Shown one piece after another: positions 19,068 to 29,909 of a stretch of DNA of 64,000 nucleotides. The notes beneath the pieces were generated by a model. It did not search any database. It saw only the letters and a program-made list of their open reading frames with translations, and was not told where the DNA came from. The stretch's first letter is position 1; the number at the start of each line of letters is the position of its first letter. Position numbers and translations under genes: made by a program. This DNA is from Terriglobia bacterium (GTDB taxonomy: Bacteria > Acidobacteriota > Terriglobia > Acidiferrales > UBA7541). The stretch covers positions 62,001-126,000 of the forward strand of contig JAIQGG010000006.1 of the NCBI GenBank assembly GCA_020072785.1. The letters are read 5' to 3'.

Positions 19068-20558
19068 ATGGACGTCCGTTCGCAAGTGGCGATGGTCTTT
19101 CATCTGGACAAGTGCATCGGCTGCCACACGTGCAGCATCGCGTGCAAAAACATCTGGACCGACCGCCGCGGCACCGAATACATGTGGTGGAACAACGTGG
19201 AGACCAAGCCCGGCACGGGCTTTCCCACCCGCTGGGAAGATCAGGAGAAATACCACGGCGGCTGGGAGGTGCATGACGGGAAACTCCAGCTGCGCTCCAC
19301 GAGCAAAGCGAAGACGATCTTCAACATCTATCACAACCCCAGCATGCCCACGATGGATGACTACTATGAGCCGTGGACCTACGACTACCAGCATCTGTTC
19401 AACGCTCCCGAAGGACCGGACCAGCCGACGGCCCGGCCCATCTCGATGGTCACCGGGGAATTAATCCAGATCGAATCCGGCCCGAACTGGGATGACGATC
19501 TGGGCGGCTCACCGGTCTATGCGGAAAACGACCCGAACCTGAAAGGGTTGAGCGCGGAGCAGCGCGCGCAGCTTTCCGCGGTCGAGCGGCTGGTCTTTTT
19601 CTATTTTCCGCGCATCTGCAATCACTGTTTGAATCCGTCCTGCGTCGCTTCCTGCCCGTCGGGCGCGCTGTACAAGCGCGGCGAGGACGGCATCGTTCTC
19701 GTGGATCAGAAGCGCTGCCGCGGCTGGCGCATGTGCGTGGCGGCGTGCCCGTACAAGAAAATGTTTTACAACTGGAACACGGGAAAATCGGAGAAGTGCA
19801 TTCTCTGCTACCCGCGGCTGGAAACCGGGCAAGCTCCCGCCTGCTTCCATTCCTGCGTGGGCCGTATCCGGTATCTGGGCGTGGTGCTGTACGACGCATC
19901 GCGGATCGAGGCGTTCGCGGCGAGTCCGGACGAGAAGCTCGTCGAAGCGCAGCGCGCGCTGATTCTCGATCCGCACGATCCCGAAGTAATCGCGGGCGCG
20001 CGGAAGAACGGCATTCACGAATCGGTCCTCGAATCCGCGCAACGCTCTCCGGTCTATCAATTCGTGAAGGTGTGGAAGATCGCCCTGCCGCCACATATCG
20101 AATACCGGACCATGCCCATGCTGTTCTACGTGCCGCCGATGTCCCCGGTGATGTCGAACCAGGCGGAGGGAACGATTCATCACAATTCCGAGGACCTCTT
20201 CCACGACATCGACGAATCGCGCGTCCCGTTGCAATTTCTCGCCAATTTATTTGGCGCGGGGCATGAAGGCTTCGTGCGGTACGCGCTGCGCAAGCAGAAA
20301 GCCGTCCGCTGGTATCGCCGCGCGCTGACCGTGGGCGATGTGGAGATGGCCACCGCCGAACGGATGCTGCGGGAGGCCGATTGCTCGGCGGCAGAAGCCG
20401 AAGCGATCTACAGGCTGACTTCGCTGTGCACCTTCGACGATCGTTTTGTGATCCCGCCGATGCACCGCGAGGAAGCCATCCAGATGCTGGAAGACCCGCT
20501 GGAGCACAAGCAGGGTGCTGGATTCGGATTTGTCTCCGGACCGCACCGGGGGACGTGA
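19068..20558 (+). CDS. narH: Nitrate reductase beta subunit (Fe-S)
   Basis: Electron-transfer subunit of 496 residues on the cytoplasmic side, passing electrons from NarI heme to NarG. All four cluster motifs are visible: CIGCHTCSIAC near the N-terminus, CNHCLNPSCVASC, KRCRGWRMCVAACP (Trp in place of the second Cys, the hallmark of the [3Fe-4S] cluster in NarH) and KCILC...CFHSC. The ATG at 19068 has GGAG close upstream, 11 bases after narG. It overlaps narJ by one base. Length and motifs are normal, in contrast to the damaged narG next to it. Confidence 0.95.
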   Translation: MDVRSQVAMVFHLDKCIGCHTCSIACKNIWTDRRGTEYMWWNNVETKPGTGFPTRWEDQEKYHGGWEVHDGKLQLRSTSKAKTIFNIYHNPSMPTMDDYYEPWTYDYQHLFNAPEGPDQPTARPISMVTGELIQIESGPNWDDDLGGSPVYAENDPNLKGLSAEQRAQLSAVERLVFFYFPRICNHCLNPSCVASCPSGALYKRGEDGIVLVDQKRCRGWRMCVAACPYKKMFYNWNTGKSEKCILCYPRLETGQAPACFHSCVGRIRYLGVVLYDASRIEAFAASPDEKLVEAQRALILDPHDPEVIAGARKNGIHESVLESAQRSPVYQFVKVWKIALPPHIEYRTMPMLFYVPPMSPVMSNQAEGTIHHNSEDLFHDIDESRVPLQFLANLFGAGHEGFVRYALRKQKAVRWYRRALTVGDVEMATAERMLREADCSAAEAEAIYRLTSLCTFDDRFVIPPMHREEAIQMLEDPLEHKQGAGFGFVSGPHRGT

Positions 20559-21121
20559 TGAGCGACGCCAATATTTACGCGGGGCTTGCCGTGCTCTTCA
20601 GCTACCCGGCGGGCGGCTACCGCCTGCAGGCCGGCGATTGTCTTGGCGCGATGGGCAGCGAGCCGGGCGAAGCCGCCGCTGCCTTCCGGGAGTTTCATGC
20701 CGGCATCGAGGGGCTGGGCACGGAGGAGTTGCAGGAACTTTTCACCCGCACGTTTGACCTGAATCCGATGTGTACGCTGGAGATCGGCTGGCAGCTCTAC
20801 GGAGAGGATTACCACCGCGGCGAATTCCTCGTGAGGATGCGCGAGCAGCTCCGCGAATATGATGTGCCGGAGTCCGGCGAACTTCCCGATCATCTCTCCC
20901 ATGCCCTCCTGCTGCTCGGAAAGCTGGAGGCGGAGGAAGCCGCCGAATTCGCCAGCCGCTATGTACTGCCGGCGCTCGATAAGATGCGCTCCGCCTGGAA
21001 AGAAAATCGCAATGCGTTTGCACCTCTGCTGGAGGCGGCCTTCGCTTTCCTGAAGGACCGGTACCCGTACGATCCCGCGCTGACTCCGAAGCGCGTGCCG
21101 GAATTGCACGTATTGCAGTAA
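20558..21121 (+). CDS. narJ: Nitrate reductase assembly chaperone
   Basis: 187-residue TorD/NarJ-type chaperone that holds apo-NarG until the molybdenum cofactor is inserted and the complex reaches NarI. The conserved helical core is seen (ELQELFTRTFDLNP, TLEIGWQLYGEDYHRGEFL, ELPDHLSHALLLLG). The start overlaps the narH stop (TGATG) and it lies 12 bases before narI, the standard operon position. Confidence 0.93.
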   Translation: MSDANIYAGLAVLFSYPAGGYRLQAGDCLGAMGSEPGEAAAAFREFHAGIEGLGTEELQELFTRTFDLNPMCTLEIGWQLYGEDYHRGEFLVRMREQLREYDVPESGELPDHLSHALLLLGKLEAEEAAEFASRYVLPALDKMRSAWKENRNAFAPLLEAAFAFLKDRYPYDPALTPKRVPELHVLQ

Positions 21122-21133
21122 GAGGAAAAGAAG

Positions 21134-21826
21134 ATGACTAACCCATTCGTCAATCAGCTGCTGTTCATCGTCTTCCCCTATCTGGCGATGTTCATCTTTT
21201 TCCTGGCCACCATCCTGCGCTTTCGCCTGACGCCGTACTCCTACTCGAGCCTGTCCTCGCAGTTCCTGGAAAATCAACGCCACTTCTGGGCGCTTGTGCC
21301 CTTCCACTACGGAATCGTCTTCGTGCTGACCGGGCACGTGGTGGCTTTTCTTCTGCCCCAGCAGATCCTGGCCTGGAATAGCCGGCCCTTGCGCCTGTAC
21401 ATCCTGGAGACGACCGCGCTGGTTTTCGGTCTGCTCACGGTCGTGGGATTGCTGGGAGCGATTGCGCGGCGGCTGACTGTTTCCAAAGTTCGCAAGGTAA
21501 CCAACGGTTTTGACTGGGTGGTGCTGGCGATGTTGCTCGCCGAGGTGTTGCTCGGCGTTTCCGTTGCCGTCTTTCACCCCTGGGGATCGGCCTGGTTCGC
21601 TGCGGCGATTTCCCCGTATCTGTGGTCCCTGGTGCGGTTCAATCCGGATCTGGGTTACGTGGCGATGCTGCCGGGCGCGGTGAAAGCGCATATTGTTCTG
21701 GCGTACGCCATCATCGGCTTCACTCCGTTCACGCGCATGGTGCACATCCTGGTAGTTCCCAATCCCTATCTCTGGCGCAGGACGCAGGTGGTCCGGTGGT
21801 ATCGCGCACCGAAAGAAGCGGCGTGA
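21134..21826 (+). CDS. narI: Nitrate reductase gamma subunit (cytochrome b)
   Basis: Integral membrane quinol oxidase of 230 residues with five hydrophobic segments. The four heme-b ligands are present as His58 and His68 (FHYG, GHVV) and His186 and His204 (KAHIVLAY, MVHILVVP), matching the spacing in E. coli NarI. An AAGAAG-type ribosome binding site precedes the ATG at 21134. Its last codon overlaps the GTG start of the following porin gene, so the porin is translationally coupled to narI. Confidence 0.93.
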   Translation: MTNPFVNQLLFIVFPYLAMFIFFLATILRFRLTPYSYSSLSSQFLENQRHFWALVPFHYGIVFVLTGHVVAFLLPQQILAWNSRPLRLYILETTALVFGLLTVVGLLGAIARRLTVSKVRKVTNGFDWVVLAMLLAEVLLGVSVAVFHPWGSAWFAAAISPYLWSLVRFNPDLGYVAMLPGAVKAHIVLAYAIIGFTPFTRMVHILVVPNPYLWRRTQVVRWYRAPKEAA

Positions 21827-23355
21827 GCAGAAATCTCCAACACGCAGTGGCGAAGCTGGTTCTGGTTTGCGCAGGGATGTGCCCCGGGATCGCTTTTGCG
21901 CAATCCGCGGAACCCGCATCTGCACCGGCCCAGCGCGCTGTGGTGCCGCCGAAACTGGAGACTGCGCCTGCTCCGAAGCGCAAGCTTGGTCCTCTGGATA
22001 TTTCCGGCAGCTGGCGTGTGCGCGTGGAAGGCTGGGACTGGTTCGAAGGCCCGGCAGGCAACAGCAACTATGCCTTCGGCCACTCGCTCTTGCGCGTTGC
22101 CATCGGCCAGCAGAGTGCGCGCTTCGATTGGCAACTCGAAGCCGCGCAAGACACGATTCTCGGCCTGCCCGCGGATGCCGTTGTGGCAGCCCCGCAAGGA
22201 CAGCTGGGATTGGGCGGCACGTATTTCGCCGCCAACGGCAATGGCCGCAACAACGCCAACGGATTCGTCAAGCAGGCCTACATCCGATTCAAGGGGTTGG
22301 GTAAAGGAAATCTCCGGCTCGGGCGCTTTGAATTCCTCGACGGCACGGAGGTCGTGCCTAAGGACGCGACGCTGGCCGCGCTAGTGCAGAGCCGTATCGC
22401 ACAGCGGCTCATCGGCAATTTCGGATGGTCGGCGGTTGGGCGCAGCTTCGACGGCGCGCAGTTCTCCTACAACTTCGGCCAGAACAACCTGACTCTCATC
22501 GGAGCCCGGACGACGCGCGGCGTCTTTCAAATCGATGCCATGGGCGAAGTAAATGCGGAGGTGTACTACGGGGCGCTGACGATCCCTGTCGAGGCCCGGC
22601 ATGGAGCAGGGGAACTGCGGTTGTTCAGCGTGGGCTACGTCGATCGCCGCAGCACAGTACTGAAGACCGACGACCGGCCGCAAGCGGTTCGTGCCGCGGA
22701 CCAGGACCAGATTCGCATTGGAACCTATGGTCTGGACTATATCCATGTTTTCCATACCGCAACGCGCGGCAAGTTCAACTTTCTTCTCTGGGGCGCGCTG
22801 CAAAGCGGCTCGTGGGGAATCCAACAACACGGCGCGGGCGCTTTCATCGGGGAGTTTGGCTGGCAGCCGCCGGTGAAGCACCTGAAACCGTGGCTGAGCG
22901 CCGGCTATTCCTACGGCAGCGGCGACGGAAATGCGAACGATGCGCACCACGGCACGTTTTTCCAGATATTGCCGACGCCCCGGCCTTACGCGCGCTTTCC
23001 GTTCTACAACATGATGAATAACGAAGATTTCTACGGGACGCTGAATCTTCGCCCGCATGCAAAGCTTTCGCTGCGCAGCGAATTGCATGTGCTGCGCCTC
23101 AACAAGTCCACGGATCTCTGGTACCTGGGCGGCGGCGCGTTCCAGCCCAAGACGTTCGGCTATACCGGCCGCCCCAGCAACGGCAACCGCAGCCTGGCCA
23201 ACGTGGCGGACATCAGCGCCGACTACCAGATGACGCGAAACTTCGGAGTTGGTCTTTACTACGCGCATGCCTGGGGCCAAGACGTGATCGCGAAAATTTA
23301 TCCGAACGGCCCAAACGGCCAATTTGCCTTTGTGGAAACAAATTTCCGCTTTTGA
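21823..23355 (+). CDS. Outer-membrane alginate-export-type beta-barrel, in the nar operon
   Basis: 510 residues. Signal peptide 1-26 (ending IAFA), a Pro/Ala-rich spacer, then a long beta-strand-rich region resembling the AlgE-like alginate-export domain used by many diffusion porins, and a C-terminal ETNFRF strand with terminal Phe, the outer-membrane signature. The GTG at 21823 overlaps the narI stop (GTGA), so it is co-translated with nitrate reductase. I infer an anion porin that lets nitrate in or nitrite out. Alginate export itself is unlikely because no alginate genes are near. Confidence 0.78.
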   Translation: MSRNLQHAVAKLVLVCAGMCPGIAFAQSAEPASAPAQRAVVPPKLETAPAPKRKLGPLDISGSWRVRVEGWDWFEGPAGNSNYAFGHSLLRVAIGQQSARFDWQLEAAQDTILGLPADAVVAAPQGQLGLGGTYFAANGNGRNNANGFVKQAYIRFKGLGKGNLRLGRFEFLDGTEVVPKDATLAALVQSRIAQRLIGNFGWSAVGRSFDGAQFSYNFGQNNLTLIGARTTRGVFQIDAMGEVNAEVYYGALTIPVEARHGAGELRLFSVGYVDRRSTVLKTDDRPQAVRAADQDQIRIGTYGLDYIHVFHTATRGKFNFLLWGALQSGSWGIQQHGAGAFIGEFGWQPPVKHLKPWLSAGYSYGSGDGNANDAHHGTFFQILPTPRPYARFPFYNMMNNEDFYGTLNLRPHAKLSLRSELHVLRLNKSTDLWYLGGGAFQPKTFGYTGRPSNGNRSLANVADISADYQMTRNFGVGLYYAHAWGQDVIAKIYPNGPNGQFAFVETNFRF

Positions 23356-23400
23356 ACCAGGCGCCATGACGCCGCACTGCCGCGGCGAGGGAGGAATGCC

Positions 23401-24726
23401 GTGAATCGCATCGAAGGATCACCCAAGCGGGCGTTATGGAGCGCGACCCTGGGCTTTTTCGTCGGCTTCGCGGCGGTCGCTCTCTTTGGACCGTCCGCCA
23501 AACTTTTTCAGCAGGTGATGGGCCTCGGCCCGCTGGCCATGGGGTTCCTGGTCGCCATACCGGCCCTGTCCGGCTCCCTGTTACGAATTCCGTTTTCGGC
23601 GTGGGTGGATACCACCGGGGGCCGCAAGCCGTTTCTGTTGCTGCTGGGTCTTTCCCTGGCAGGGATGACCGGCCTGACACTGGTTGCCCGGTTCCTGTAC
23701 CCCGCACACCTCTCCGCCGCAAGCTTTCCGCTGCTGCTGGCGCTGGGGGTTCTGTGCGGTTGCGGAATCGCAACGTTTTCCGTCGGGATCAGTCAAGTTG
23801 CCTATTGGTTTCCGCAGAAAAAACAGGGGCGCGCTCTGGCCATCTTTGCCGGGGTAGGCAATGTGGCCCCGGGCATCTTCACGCTGATTCTACCCTTCGC
23901 GCTGGCGCGGTTTCGCCTTGCGGGGTCCTACGTACTCTGGCTGAGCATTCTCGCCGCCGGAACGCTTCTCTACGCCATCTCCGGCAGGAACAGCCCGTAT
24001 TTCCAACTATTGAAGCAGGGTCTGGCTCCCGCGGATGCCCGGGCGCGTGCGTGTGAACTCGGCCAGGACTTGTTCCCCGCCGGAAGTTTGAAAGAAAGCC
24101 TGCGAGCGTCCGCTCGCGTGTGGCGGACCTGGGCGCTTGTCTGGATCTACTTTACAACTTTCGGCGGCTTCATCGCGCTGACCGCCTGGCTGCCGACCTA
24201 CTGGATCTCTTTTTACGGCGTCAGCCTGTTGAAAGCCGGGTTGCTGACGGCCGTCTTTTCGATCCTGGCCTCGCTGATTCGAATCGCGGGCGGCGTCCTC
24301 TCCGACCAGTTGCACGAGGGTGGAGAAAACACAGCGATTCTTGCGTTGCTGATCACGCTGGTCGGCGCGCTGGTGATGACCAGCTCGCACCAGTTCGAGC
24401 TCTCGGTGCCGGGCGAGATCTTGATGGCCATCGGCATGGGAATCTCCAATGCGGCGGTGTTCAAGATCGTGCCGCAGGCTGTGCCGCACGCCGTGGGAGG
24501 CGCAGCCGGCTGGGTGGGAGGCTTGGGAGCGTTCGGCGGATTCGTGATCCCGCCGGTGATGGCCTTTGCGGTCCGCAACCTCGGCACTCCAGGATATGCG
24601 ATCGGATTTGTGACCTTTATTTTCCTGTCCCTTTTCTCGCTCTCGATGGCCTGGATTCTCAAATATACGCGCGAGAGTGCGACACCGCCCGCGGTGCAGG
24701 CAGAGCCCGCGGGAGCCGGCCGCTAG
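23401..24726 (+). CDS. narK: Nitrate/nitrite transporter (MFS, NarK family)
   Basis: 441-residue major facilitator with 12 predicted helices. The position next to nar genes and the Gly-rich helices GVGNVAPGIFTL and GGAAGWVGGLGAFGGF correspond to the two nitrate-signature helices (TM5 and TM11) of the NarK/NasA group. The start is GTG at 23401 with GGGAGG upstream. It lies 45 bases after the porin gene. It is expected to do nitrate uptake or nitrate/nitrite exchange. Ten bases separate it from actA, so the respiratory cluster probably continues as one transcript into complex III. Confidence 0.88.
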   Translation: MNRIEGSPKRALWSATLGFFVGFAAVALFGPSAKLFQQVMGLGPLAMGFLVAIPALSGSLLRIPFSAWVDTTGGRKPFLLLLGLSLAGMTGLTLVARFLYPAHLSAASFPLLLALGVLCGCGIATFSVGISQVAYWFPQKKQGRALAIFAGVGNVAPGIFTLILPFALARFRLAGSYVLWLSILAAGTLLYAISGRNSPYFQLLKQGLAPADARARACELGQDLFPAGSLKESLRASARVWRTWALVWIYFTTFGGFIALTAWLPTYWISFYGVSLLKAGLLTAVFSILASLIRIAGGVLSDQLHEGGENTAILALLITLVGALVMTSSHQFELSVPGEILMAIGMGISNAAVFKIVPQAVPHAVGGAAGWVGGLGAFGGFVIPPVMAFAVRNLGTPGYAIGFVTFIFLSLFSLSMAWILKYTRESATPPAVQAEPAGAGR

Positions 24727-24736
24727 GGGGCCACTG

Positions 24737-25390
24737 ATGAACGAGAAAGTCGTCACCATCGTGCTGACTGTGGGGCTGTTGTTCAGCCTGGCCATGTTCG
24801 CTGTGCAGGCGAGCTCGTGGCACATTCCCGGCAATCAGCAGGGGTACGAGCCGGTTCAACCCATTGCTTTCTCTCATCGGTTGCACGCAGGGGAACTGCA
24901 AATCGCGTGCCTCTACTGCCATTCGGGGGCGGAGACGAGCCGCCATGCCGGCATTCCTCCCGCCAGTACGTGCATGAACTGCCACAAGTTTATCCCGGCG
25001 CCGCTCGGTGCGCTGCGCGCCGAAGACGAACTGGCGAAGCGGGAAAACCGCAAGCCGCGGCTGGTCGTGTCACCGGAAATTCAGAAGATCTACGATGCGT
25101 TGGCGCTCGACGAGCGCCTGGTGCGCGATCCGCAAAGGACGCCGCAACCGATCGCGTGGACGCGCGTCAACCGGCTGCCGGATTTCGCCTATTTCAACCA
25201 CAGCGCGCACGTCAGCGCCGGCGTGGCGTGCCAGCAGTGCCACGGCCCGGTCGAAACCATGGACCGCGTGCGCCAGGTGCCGGACTTGACGATGGGCTGG
25301 TGCGTGAACTGCCACCGGACGGCGAATGCAGCGGGCGTAGCGAGCAAACCGGTGCAGCCTTCGATTGACTGCTCGACGTGTCACTACTGA
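24737..25390 (+). CDS. actA: Alternative complex III subunit A, pentaheme cytochrome c
   Basis: 217 residues with an N-terminal membrane anchor (about 6-25) and five CxxCH heme sites: CLYCH, CMNCH, CQQCH, CVNCH and CSTCH, the last two residues from the C-terminus. This matches ActA, the periplasmic multiheme subunit of alternative complex III (quinol:cytochrome c oxidoreductase). The ATG at 24737 lies 10 bases after narK. It starts the six-gene act operon. A class III-type cytochrome in a Psr/Qrc-like complex is the alternative, but the full act gene order decides it. Confidence 0.92.
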   Translation: MNEKVVTIVLTVGLLFSLAMFAVQASSWHIPGNQQGYEPVQPIAFSHRLHAGELQIACLYCHSGAETSRHAGIPPASTCMNCHKFIPAPLGALRAEDELAKRENRKPRLVVSPEIQKIYDALALDERLVRDPQRTPQPIAWTRVNRLPDFAYFNHSAHVSAGVACQQCHGPVETMDRVRQVPDLTMGWCVNCHRTANAAGVASKPVQPSIDCSTCHY

Positions 25391-25399
25391 GGAGTGCGC

Positions 25400-28300
25400 A
25401 TGGCTTCGGGGAAAACGCCGCAATACTGGAAGAGCTGGGAGGAAGGCCCGGGCGCAGCGGATCTCGTACGAATCACCACGGACGAGTTTCCTGAGCCCCT
25501 AGATCGTCCGGCTGAGCAATTCAGCCGGCGCTCCTTCTTGAAGGCCGCGGGCTTCACGGCTGCCGTAGCGGCGGCCGGAATCGGCTGTTCGCGCGCGCCC
25601 GTCGAAAAAGCGATCCCCTATCTGATTCAGCCCGAAGAGATCGTTCCTGGAGTTTCCTATTTCTACGCGAGCACCTGCGGAGGATGCCCGGCGAGCTGCG
25701 GGGTTCTGGCCAAGAACCGCGATGGGCGGCCCATCAAACTGGAAGGCAATCCGCAACATCCGGTCTCGCGGGGCGGACTCTGCGCCGTGGGACAGGCTTC
25801 GCTGTTGGAGCTCTACGATTCGCACCGCTGCACAGAACCGCAGCTGGATGGTCAGCCCGCCAACTGGGACGAAGTGGACCGGCAGGTCGCCGCCCAGCTC
25901 GCCCTGCACCGCAGCGCGGACAGGCCGGTTCGTTTTCTCACCGGGACGATATCGAGTCCCACGTTGAACGCGGAGATCCGGAAGTTCCTCGCGCCATTCC
26001 GCGATGCACGCCACATCGTTTATGACGGGCTGTCCAGCTCCGCGATCCTGGATGCGCACAAAGACACGCACGGGGAGCGATTGCTACCGCACTACCGGTT
26101 CGATCACGCCGACGTGATCGTGAGTTTCGACGCGGATTTTCTGGCAACGTTGATCTCGCCGGTGGAGTTTAGCCGCGGCTACGCCGCCGGGCGCCGGCTC
26201 GATGTCCATCCGCCGCGGATGTCGTATCACGCGCAATTTGAATCGCGCTTGTCGGTGACCGGAGCCAAAGCCGACCGGCGCGTCCGCGTGTCGCCCCAAG
26301 AACTCGGCGAAGCAATGGTGGGCCTCGCTGCGCGCCTGGCTCTTCTCGCGGGCGCGGCGTTTCCTCTCCGTGTCGGCGGGGCGGGCCATCCGCCGGATAC
26401 ATTGCTCGACGACCTCGCGCACCGGCTCTGGCAGGCACGCGGCCGCAGCCTGGTCCTTTGCGGCTCTCAAGACGTCCGGCTGCAGGTGCTCGTCAATTTC
26501 CTCAACGACCTGCTGGGGAATTACGGATCGTCGCTGGAGCTGGAGCGTCCTTCGCTGCAGAAGGCTGGCAACGATCGCGAGCTGCAGACACTTCTGGAAG
26601 AGCTGCGTGACGGTAAGGTCGCTGCGCTCTTTCTCCATGGAGTTAATCCCGTCTACGACCTGCCCAGCGGAGACGCGCTGGCCGGACAGATTCGAAAAGT
26701 GCCGCTGGTAGTGAGCTTTGCCGGCCGTCTGGATGAAACCTCCGCGCTCGCGCGGTTTGTTTGCCCGGACCACCATTCCCTGGAATCCTGGGGCGACGCC
26801 GAACCCGTGCGCGGCACGATCGGCTTGTTCCAGCCGGCGATACGCCCTCTGGGCAATACGCGCGCTGTCCAGGAGAGTCTCGCGATTTGGGGAGGCCAGC
26901 CGAAAGCGGCCTACGACATCCTCCGGGATTACTGGCGCGAGAATATATTTCCGCAGCGCAAAGGCGATGCGGATTTCCAAACGTTCTGGGATCGTGCCGT
27001 CGAAGCCGGGTTTGCGGAAGTGCCTTCCGCGGCGCCCAAGCCTAGCCATTTTCGCGCTGCGGCACTTCAGGCGGTGCCGCCTCCGGCTCCCGCTGGCGGC
27101 GAGTTCTCCTTGGTTCTCTATCCTAAGGTCGCGATGCTGGACGGCCGCCACGCGGAAAATCCCTGGTTGCAGGAGCTGCCGGATCCCATCAGCAAGGTGA
27201 CTTGGGATAACTACGCATGCGTTTCTCCTGCCGCGGCGCAACGGCTCGGACTGAAAGATGGGGACGTCGTTCGCCTCGAAGCGGATGCCGGGAAGGGAAG
27301 CGCGGCCGCGCTGGAACTGCCGGTTTATGTGCAGCCGGGACAGCACGACCAAGTGATCGCCGTGGCGCTTGGCTACGGCCGCAAAGCCACGGCGCGATTC
27401 GCCAGCGTCGGGCCGAAATGGCTTTTCGGCGGGCCGGACGTGGGCGAAGACGGCCGGATCGGAAAAAATGCCGCAGCGATGCTCATCCTCGCTGGCGGAA
27501 GCCTGCAATACGTTCATGAGGGGATCCGTCTGAGTAAGACCGGCAAGCGGCACGCGCTGGCCTCCACGCAGACCCATCACAGCTTGACGATGCCGCAGAA
27601 CGTGCCGCTGGTCGGCGGCGAACATCGCGAAATCGTGCGCGAAACAACGTTCGGCGCGTTGATCGCAGAGGCCGGGGAACCTTCCCCCGCCGCGTCCGGC
27701 AAGAACGGCCTCTGGCCGGCGGACCATCCGTACAACGGCCATCGGTGGTCCATGGCCATTGATCTGACTGCGTGCACAGGCTGTTCCGGCTGTGTCGTCG
27801 CTTGCCAGGCCGAGAACAACATTCCCGTCGTGGGCAAGGATGAGGTTCTTCGCCATCGCGAGATGCACTGGATCCGAATCGATCGCTACTACTCGGGCGA
27901 TGCGGACGTCGACGTGGTGCAGCAGCCAATGATCTGCCAGCAATGCGACAACGCACCGTGCGAAACCGTTTGCCCGGTGCTTGCGACGGTGCACAGCGCC
28001 GAGGGGCTCAACCAGCAGATCTACAATCGTTGCGTGGGCACGCGCTATTGCGCCAACAACTGCCCCTACAAGACGCGCCGTTTCAACTGGTTCAACTATG
28101 TCCGCAACGATCGTCTGCAAAACCTCGCGCTCAATCCCGATGTGACTGTGCGATCGCGCGGCGTGATGGAAAAGTGTTCCTTCTGCGTGCAGCGAATTGA
28201 AGCCGCGCGCATCGAGTCCCGGCGGCGCGGCAAGCCGATTGCCGACGGGCAGATCCAGACCGCGTGCCAGCAGTCGTGTCCATCGCAGGCGATTGTTTTC

Positions 28301-28468
28301 GGGGACCTGAACGATCCGAACAGCCGCATCGCCCAGATGGCGCGCGATCCACGGCGGTTCGGGGTACTCGAGGAGTTCAACTTCCGGCCGGCGGTGAATT
28401 ACCTCAGTCTGGTCCGGAATCGCGATTCCGCGGACAGAACCTCAAAAGAGGGCCAGAACAATGGCTGA
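25400..28468 (+). CDS. actB: Alternative complex III subunit B, molybdopterin-fold plus Fe-S protein
   Basis: 1022 residues. A Tat-type RRSFLK motif near residue 42 and a hydrophobic stretch are followed by CGGCPASCG and a large domain with the fold of molybdopterin oxidoreductases, which in ActB is known to carry no cofactor. From about residue 780 a ferredoxin-like part holds four cluster motifs ([39 protein letters not shown]...CQQSC). This fused architecture is characteristic of ActB. GAGGAG precedes the ATG at 25400. It overlaps actC by eight bases. Confidence 0.92.
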   Translation: MASGKTPQYWKSWEEGPGAADLVRITTDEFPEPLDRPAEQFSRRSFLKAAGFTAAVAAAGIGCSRAPVEKAIPYLIQPEEIVPGVSYFYASTCGGCPASCGVLAKNRDGRPIKLEGNPQHPVSRGGLCAVGQASLLELYDSHRCTEPQLDGQPANWDEVDRQVAAQLALHRSADRPVRFLTGTISSPTLNAEIRKFLAPFRDARHIVYDGLSSSAILDAHKDTHGERLLPHYRFDHADVIVSFDADFLATLISPVEFSRGYAAGRRLDVHPPRMSYHAQFESRLSVTGAKADRRVRVSPQELGEAMVGLAARLALLAGAAFPLRVGGAGHPPDTLLDDLAHRLWQARGRSLVLCGSQDVRLQVLVNFLNDLLGNYGSSLELERPSLQKAGNDRELQTLLEELRDGKVAALFLHGVNPVYDLPSGDALAGQIRKVPLVVSFAGRLDETSALARFVCPDHHSLESWGDAEPVRGTIGLFQPAIRPLGNTRAVQESLAIWGGQPKAAYDILRDYWRENIFPQRKGDADFQTFWDRAVEAGFAEVPSAAPKPSHFRAAALQAVPPPAPAGGEFSLVLYPKVAMLDGRHAENPWLQELPDPISKVTWDNYACVSPAAAQRLGLKDGDVVRLEADAGKGSAAALELPVYVQPGQHDQVIAVALGYGRKATARFASVGPKWLFGGPDVGEDGRIGKNAAAMLILAGGSLQYVHEGIRLSKTGKRHALASTQTHHSLTMPQNVPLVGGEHREIVRETTFGALIAEAGEPSPAASGKNGLWPADHPYNGHRWSMAIDLTACTGCSGCVVACQAENNIPVVGKDEVLRHREMHWIRIDRYYSGDADVDVVQQPMICQQCDNAPCETVCPVLATVHSAEGLNQQIYNRCVGTRYCANNCPYKTRRFNWFNYVRNDRLQNLALNPDVTVRSRGVMEKCSFCVQRIEAARIESRRRGKPIADGQIQTACQQSCPSQAIVFGDLNDPNSRIAQMARDPRRFGVLEEFNFRPAVNYLSLVRNRDSADRTSKEGQNNG

Positions 28469-29909
28469 CTTTCCTGTACCGCTGCAAAAGCCTTTGATCA
28501 CCGGCAACAAGACACCGGCGGATGTCACGCGAGATATCTGCCATTCCCTCGAAGGGCGGCCCACGCCGCTGTGGTGGGGCGGATTTCTTGTGGCTCTTGC
28601 GCTCCTGCTCCTCGGCGCATTGGCCGTGAGCTATGAAGTGGCCACCGGAATCGGCACGTGGGGCGTGAATCGCACCGTCGGCTGGGCCGTGGGCATCACT
28701 TCCTTCGTTTTCTGGATCGGCATCGGCCACGCGGGCACCTTGATTTCCGCGATCCTCTTCCTGCTGCGCCAGCGTTGGCGCACCTCCGTGAATCGTTCCG
28801 CCGAAGCCATGACGATCTTCGCGGTCATGTGCGCGGGCATTTTCCCCGTGATTCACCTCGGCCGGCCCTGGATGGCGTACTGGCTGTTTCCCTATCCCAA
28901 CACGCGCGGGCCTTTGTGGGTCAATTTTCGTTCGCCGCTGGTGTGGGACGCTTTTGCGGTTGGCACGTATTTCACAATTTCCTTGGTCTTCTGGTACCTG
29001 GGACTGATCCCGGATTTGGCGACGGTGCGCGACCGGTTGCGCAGTGGTTTCCGCTGGCGGTTGGCGTCCGTGATGAGCCTCGGCTGGAATGGCTCCTTCC
29101 GCACCTGGCATCGCTACGAATCCTTGTATCTGATGCTCGCGGGACTCGCGACGCCGCTGGTCCTCTCGGTGCACACCATCGTGAGCTGGGACTTCGCGAC
29201 CGGAGTGATTCCGGGCTGGCATGCCACCATCTTCCCGCCGTACTTTGTTGCCGGAGCGATCTTCTCCGGGGTGGCCATGGTTTTGACGCTGGTCCTCGTG
29301 GCGCGCAAAACCATGCGTCTGGAAAACTACATTACGCTGCGCCACGTCGATGTGATGTGCAAGCTGCTCCTGCTGACCAGCGGAATTGTTGCCCTCGCCT
29401 ATGCCACGGAATTTTTCACCGCCCTCTATTCGACGAATGCGTATGAAGAATTCGCGTTTCTGAATCGCGCCTTCGGGCCCTTCGGCTGGGCCTATGGGAT
29501 CATGGTGGGTTGCAACGTGCTCACTCCGCAGTTGCTCTGGTTCCGAAAGGTGCGGAGCAATCTCTGGCTGGTCTTTCCCATCTCCATCCTGGTGAATGTC
29601 GGCATGTGGTTTGAACGCTTCGTCATCATCGTGACCTCGCTGCACCGCGATTTCCTGCCCTCCAGCTGGACGAGTTACCGCCCCACGCCCATCGAGATCT
29701 CCATGCTGCTCGGGAGTTTCGGCCTGTTCTTCACCTTATTTCTCCTCTTCTGCCGGTTTTTGCCGGTCATCGCGATGGCCGAGGTGAAAGGCGTGCTGCA
29801 CGTTGGCCACCAAGCGAAAGTACCGGGTTCCGAGCGGCATCCCGCAGGACGGCCGCTGGAAAAATTGAAGACCGCCGCTGTGCAGACCGGGGAAGGAGGA
29901 TTCGCATGA
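28461..29909 (+). CDS. actC: Alternative complex III subunit C (NrfD-like membrane protein)
   Basis: 482-residue polytopic protein of the NrfD/PsrC family with about ten TM helices, the quinol-binding membrane subunit of alternative complex III. Typical features are [15 protein letters not shown] in an early helix and the [14 protein letters not shown] segment. It overlaps actB by eight and actD by four bases (ATGA), indicating tight coupling. Its paralogue actF lies three genes downstream, as in all complete act operons. Confidence 0.92.
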   Translation: MADFPVPLQKPLITGNKTPADVTRDICHSLEGRPTPLWWGGFLVALALLLLGALAVSYEVATGIGTWGVNRTVGWAVGITSFVFWIGIGHAGTLISAILFLLRQRWRTSVNRSAEAMTIFAVMCAGIFPVIHLGRPWMAYWLFPYPNTRGPLWVNFRSPLVWDAFAVGTYFTISLVFWYLGLIPDLATVRDRLRSGFRWRLASVMSLGWNGSFRTWHRYESLYLMLAGLATPLVLSVHTIVSWDFATGVIPGWHATIFPPYFVAGAIFSGVAMVLTLVLVARKTMRLENYITLRHVDVMCKLLLLTSGIVALAYATEFFTALYSTNAYEEFAFLNRAFGPFGWAYGIMVGCNVLTPQLLWFRKVRSNLWLVFPISILVNVGMWFERFVIIVTSLHRDFLPSSWTSYRPTPIEISMLLGSFGLFFTLFLLFCRFLPVIAMAEVKGVLHVGHQAKVPGSERHPAGRPLEKLKTAAVQTGEGGFA

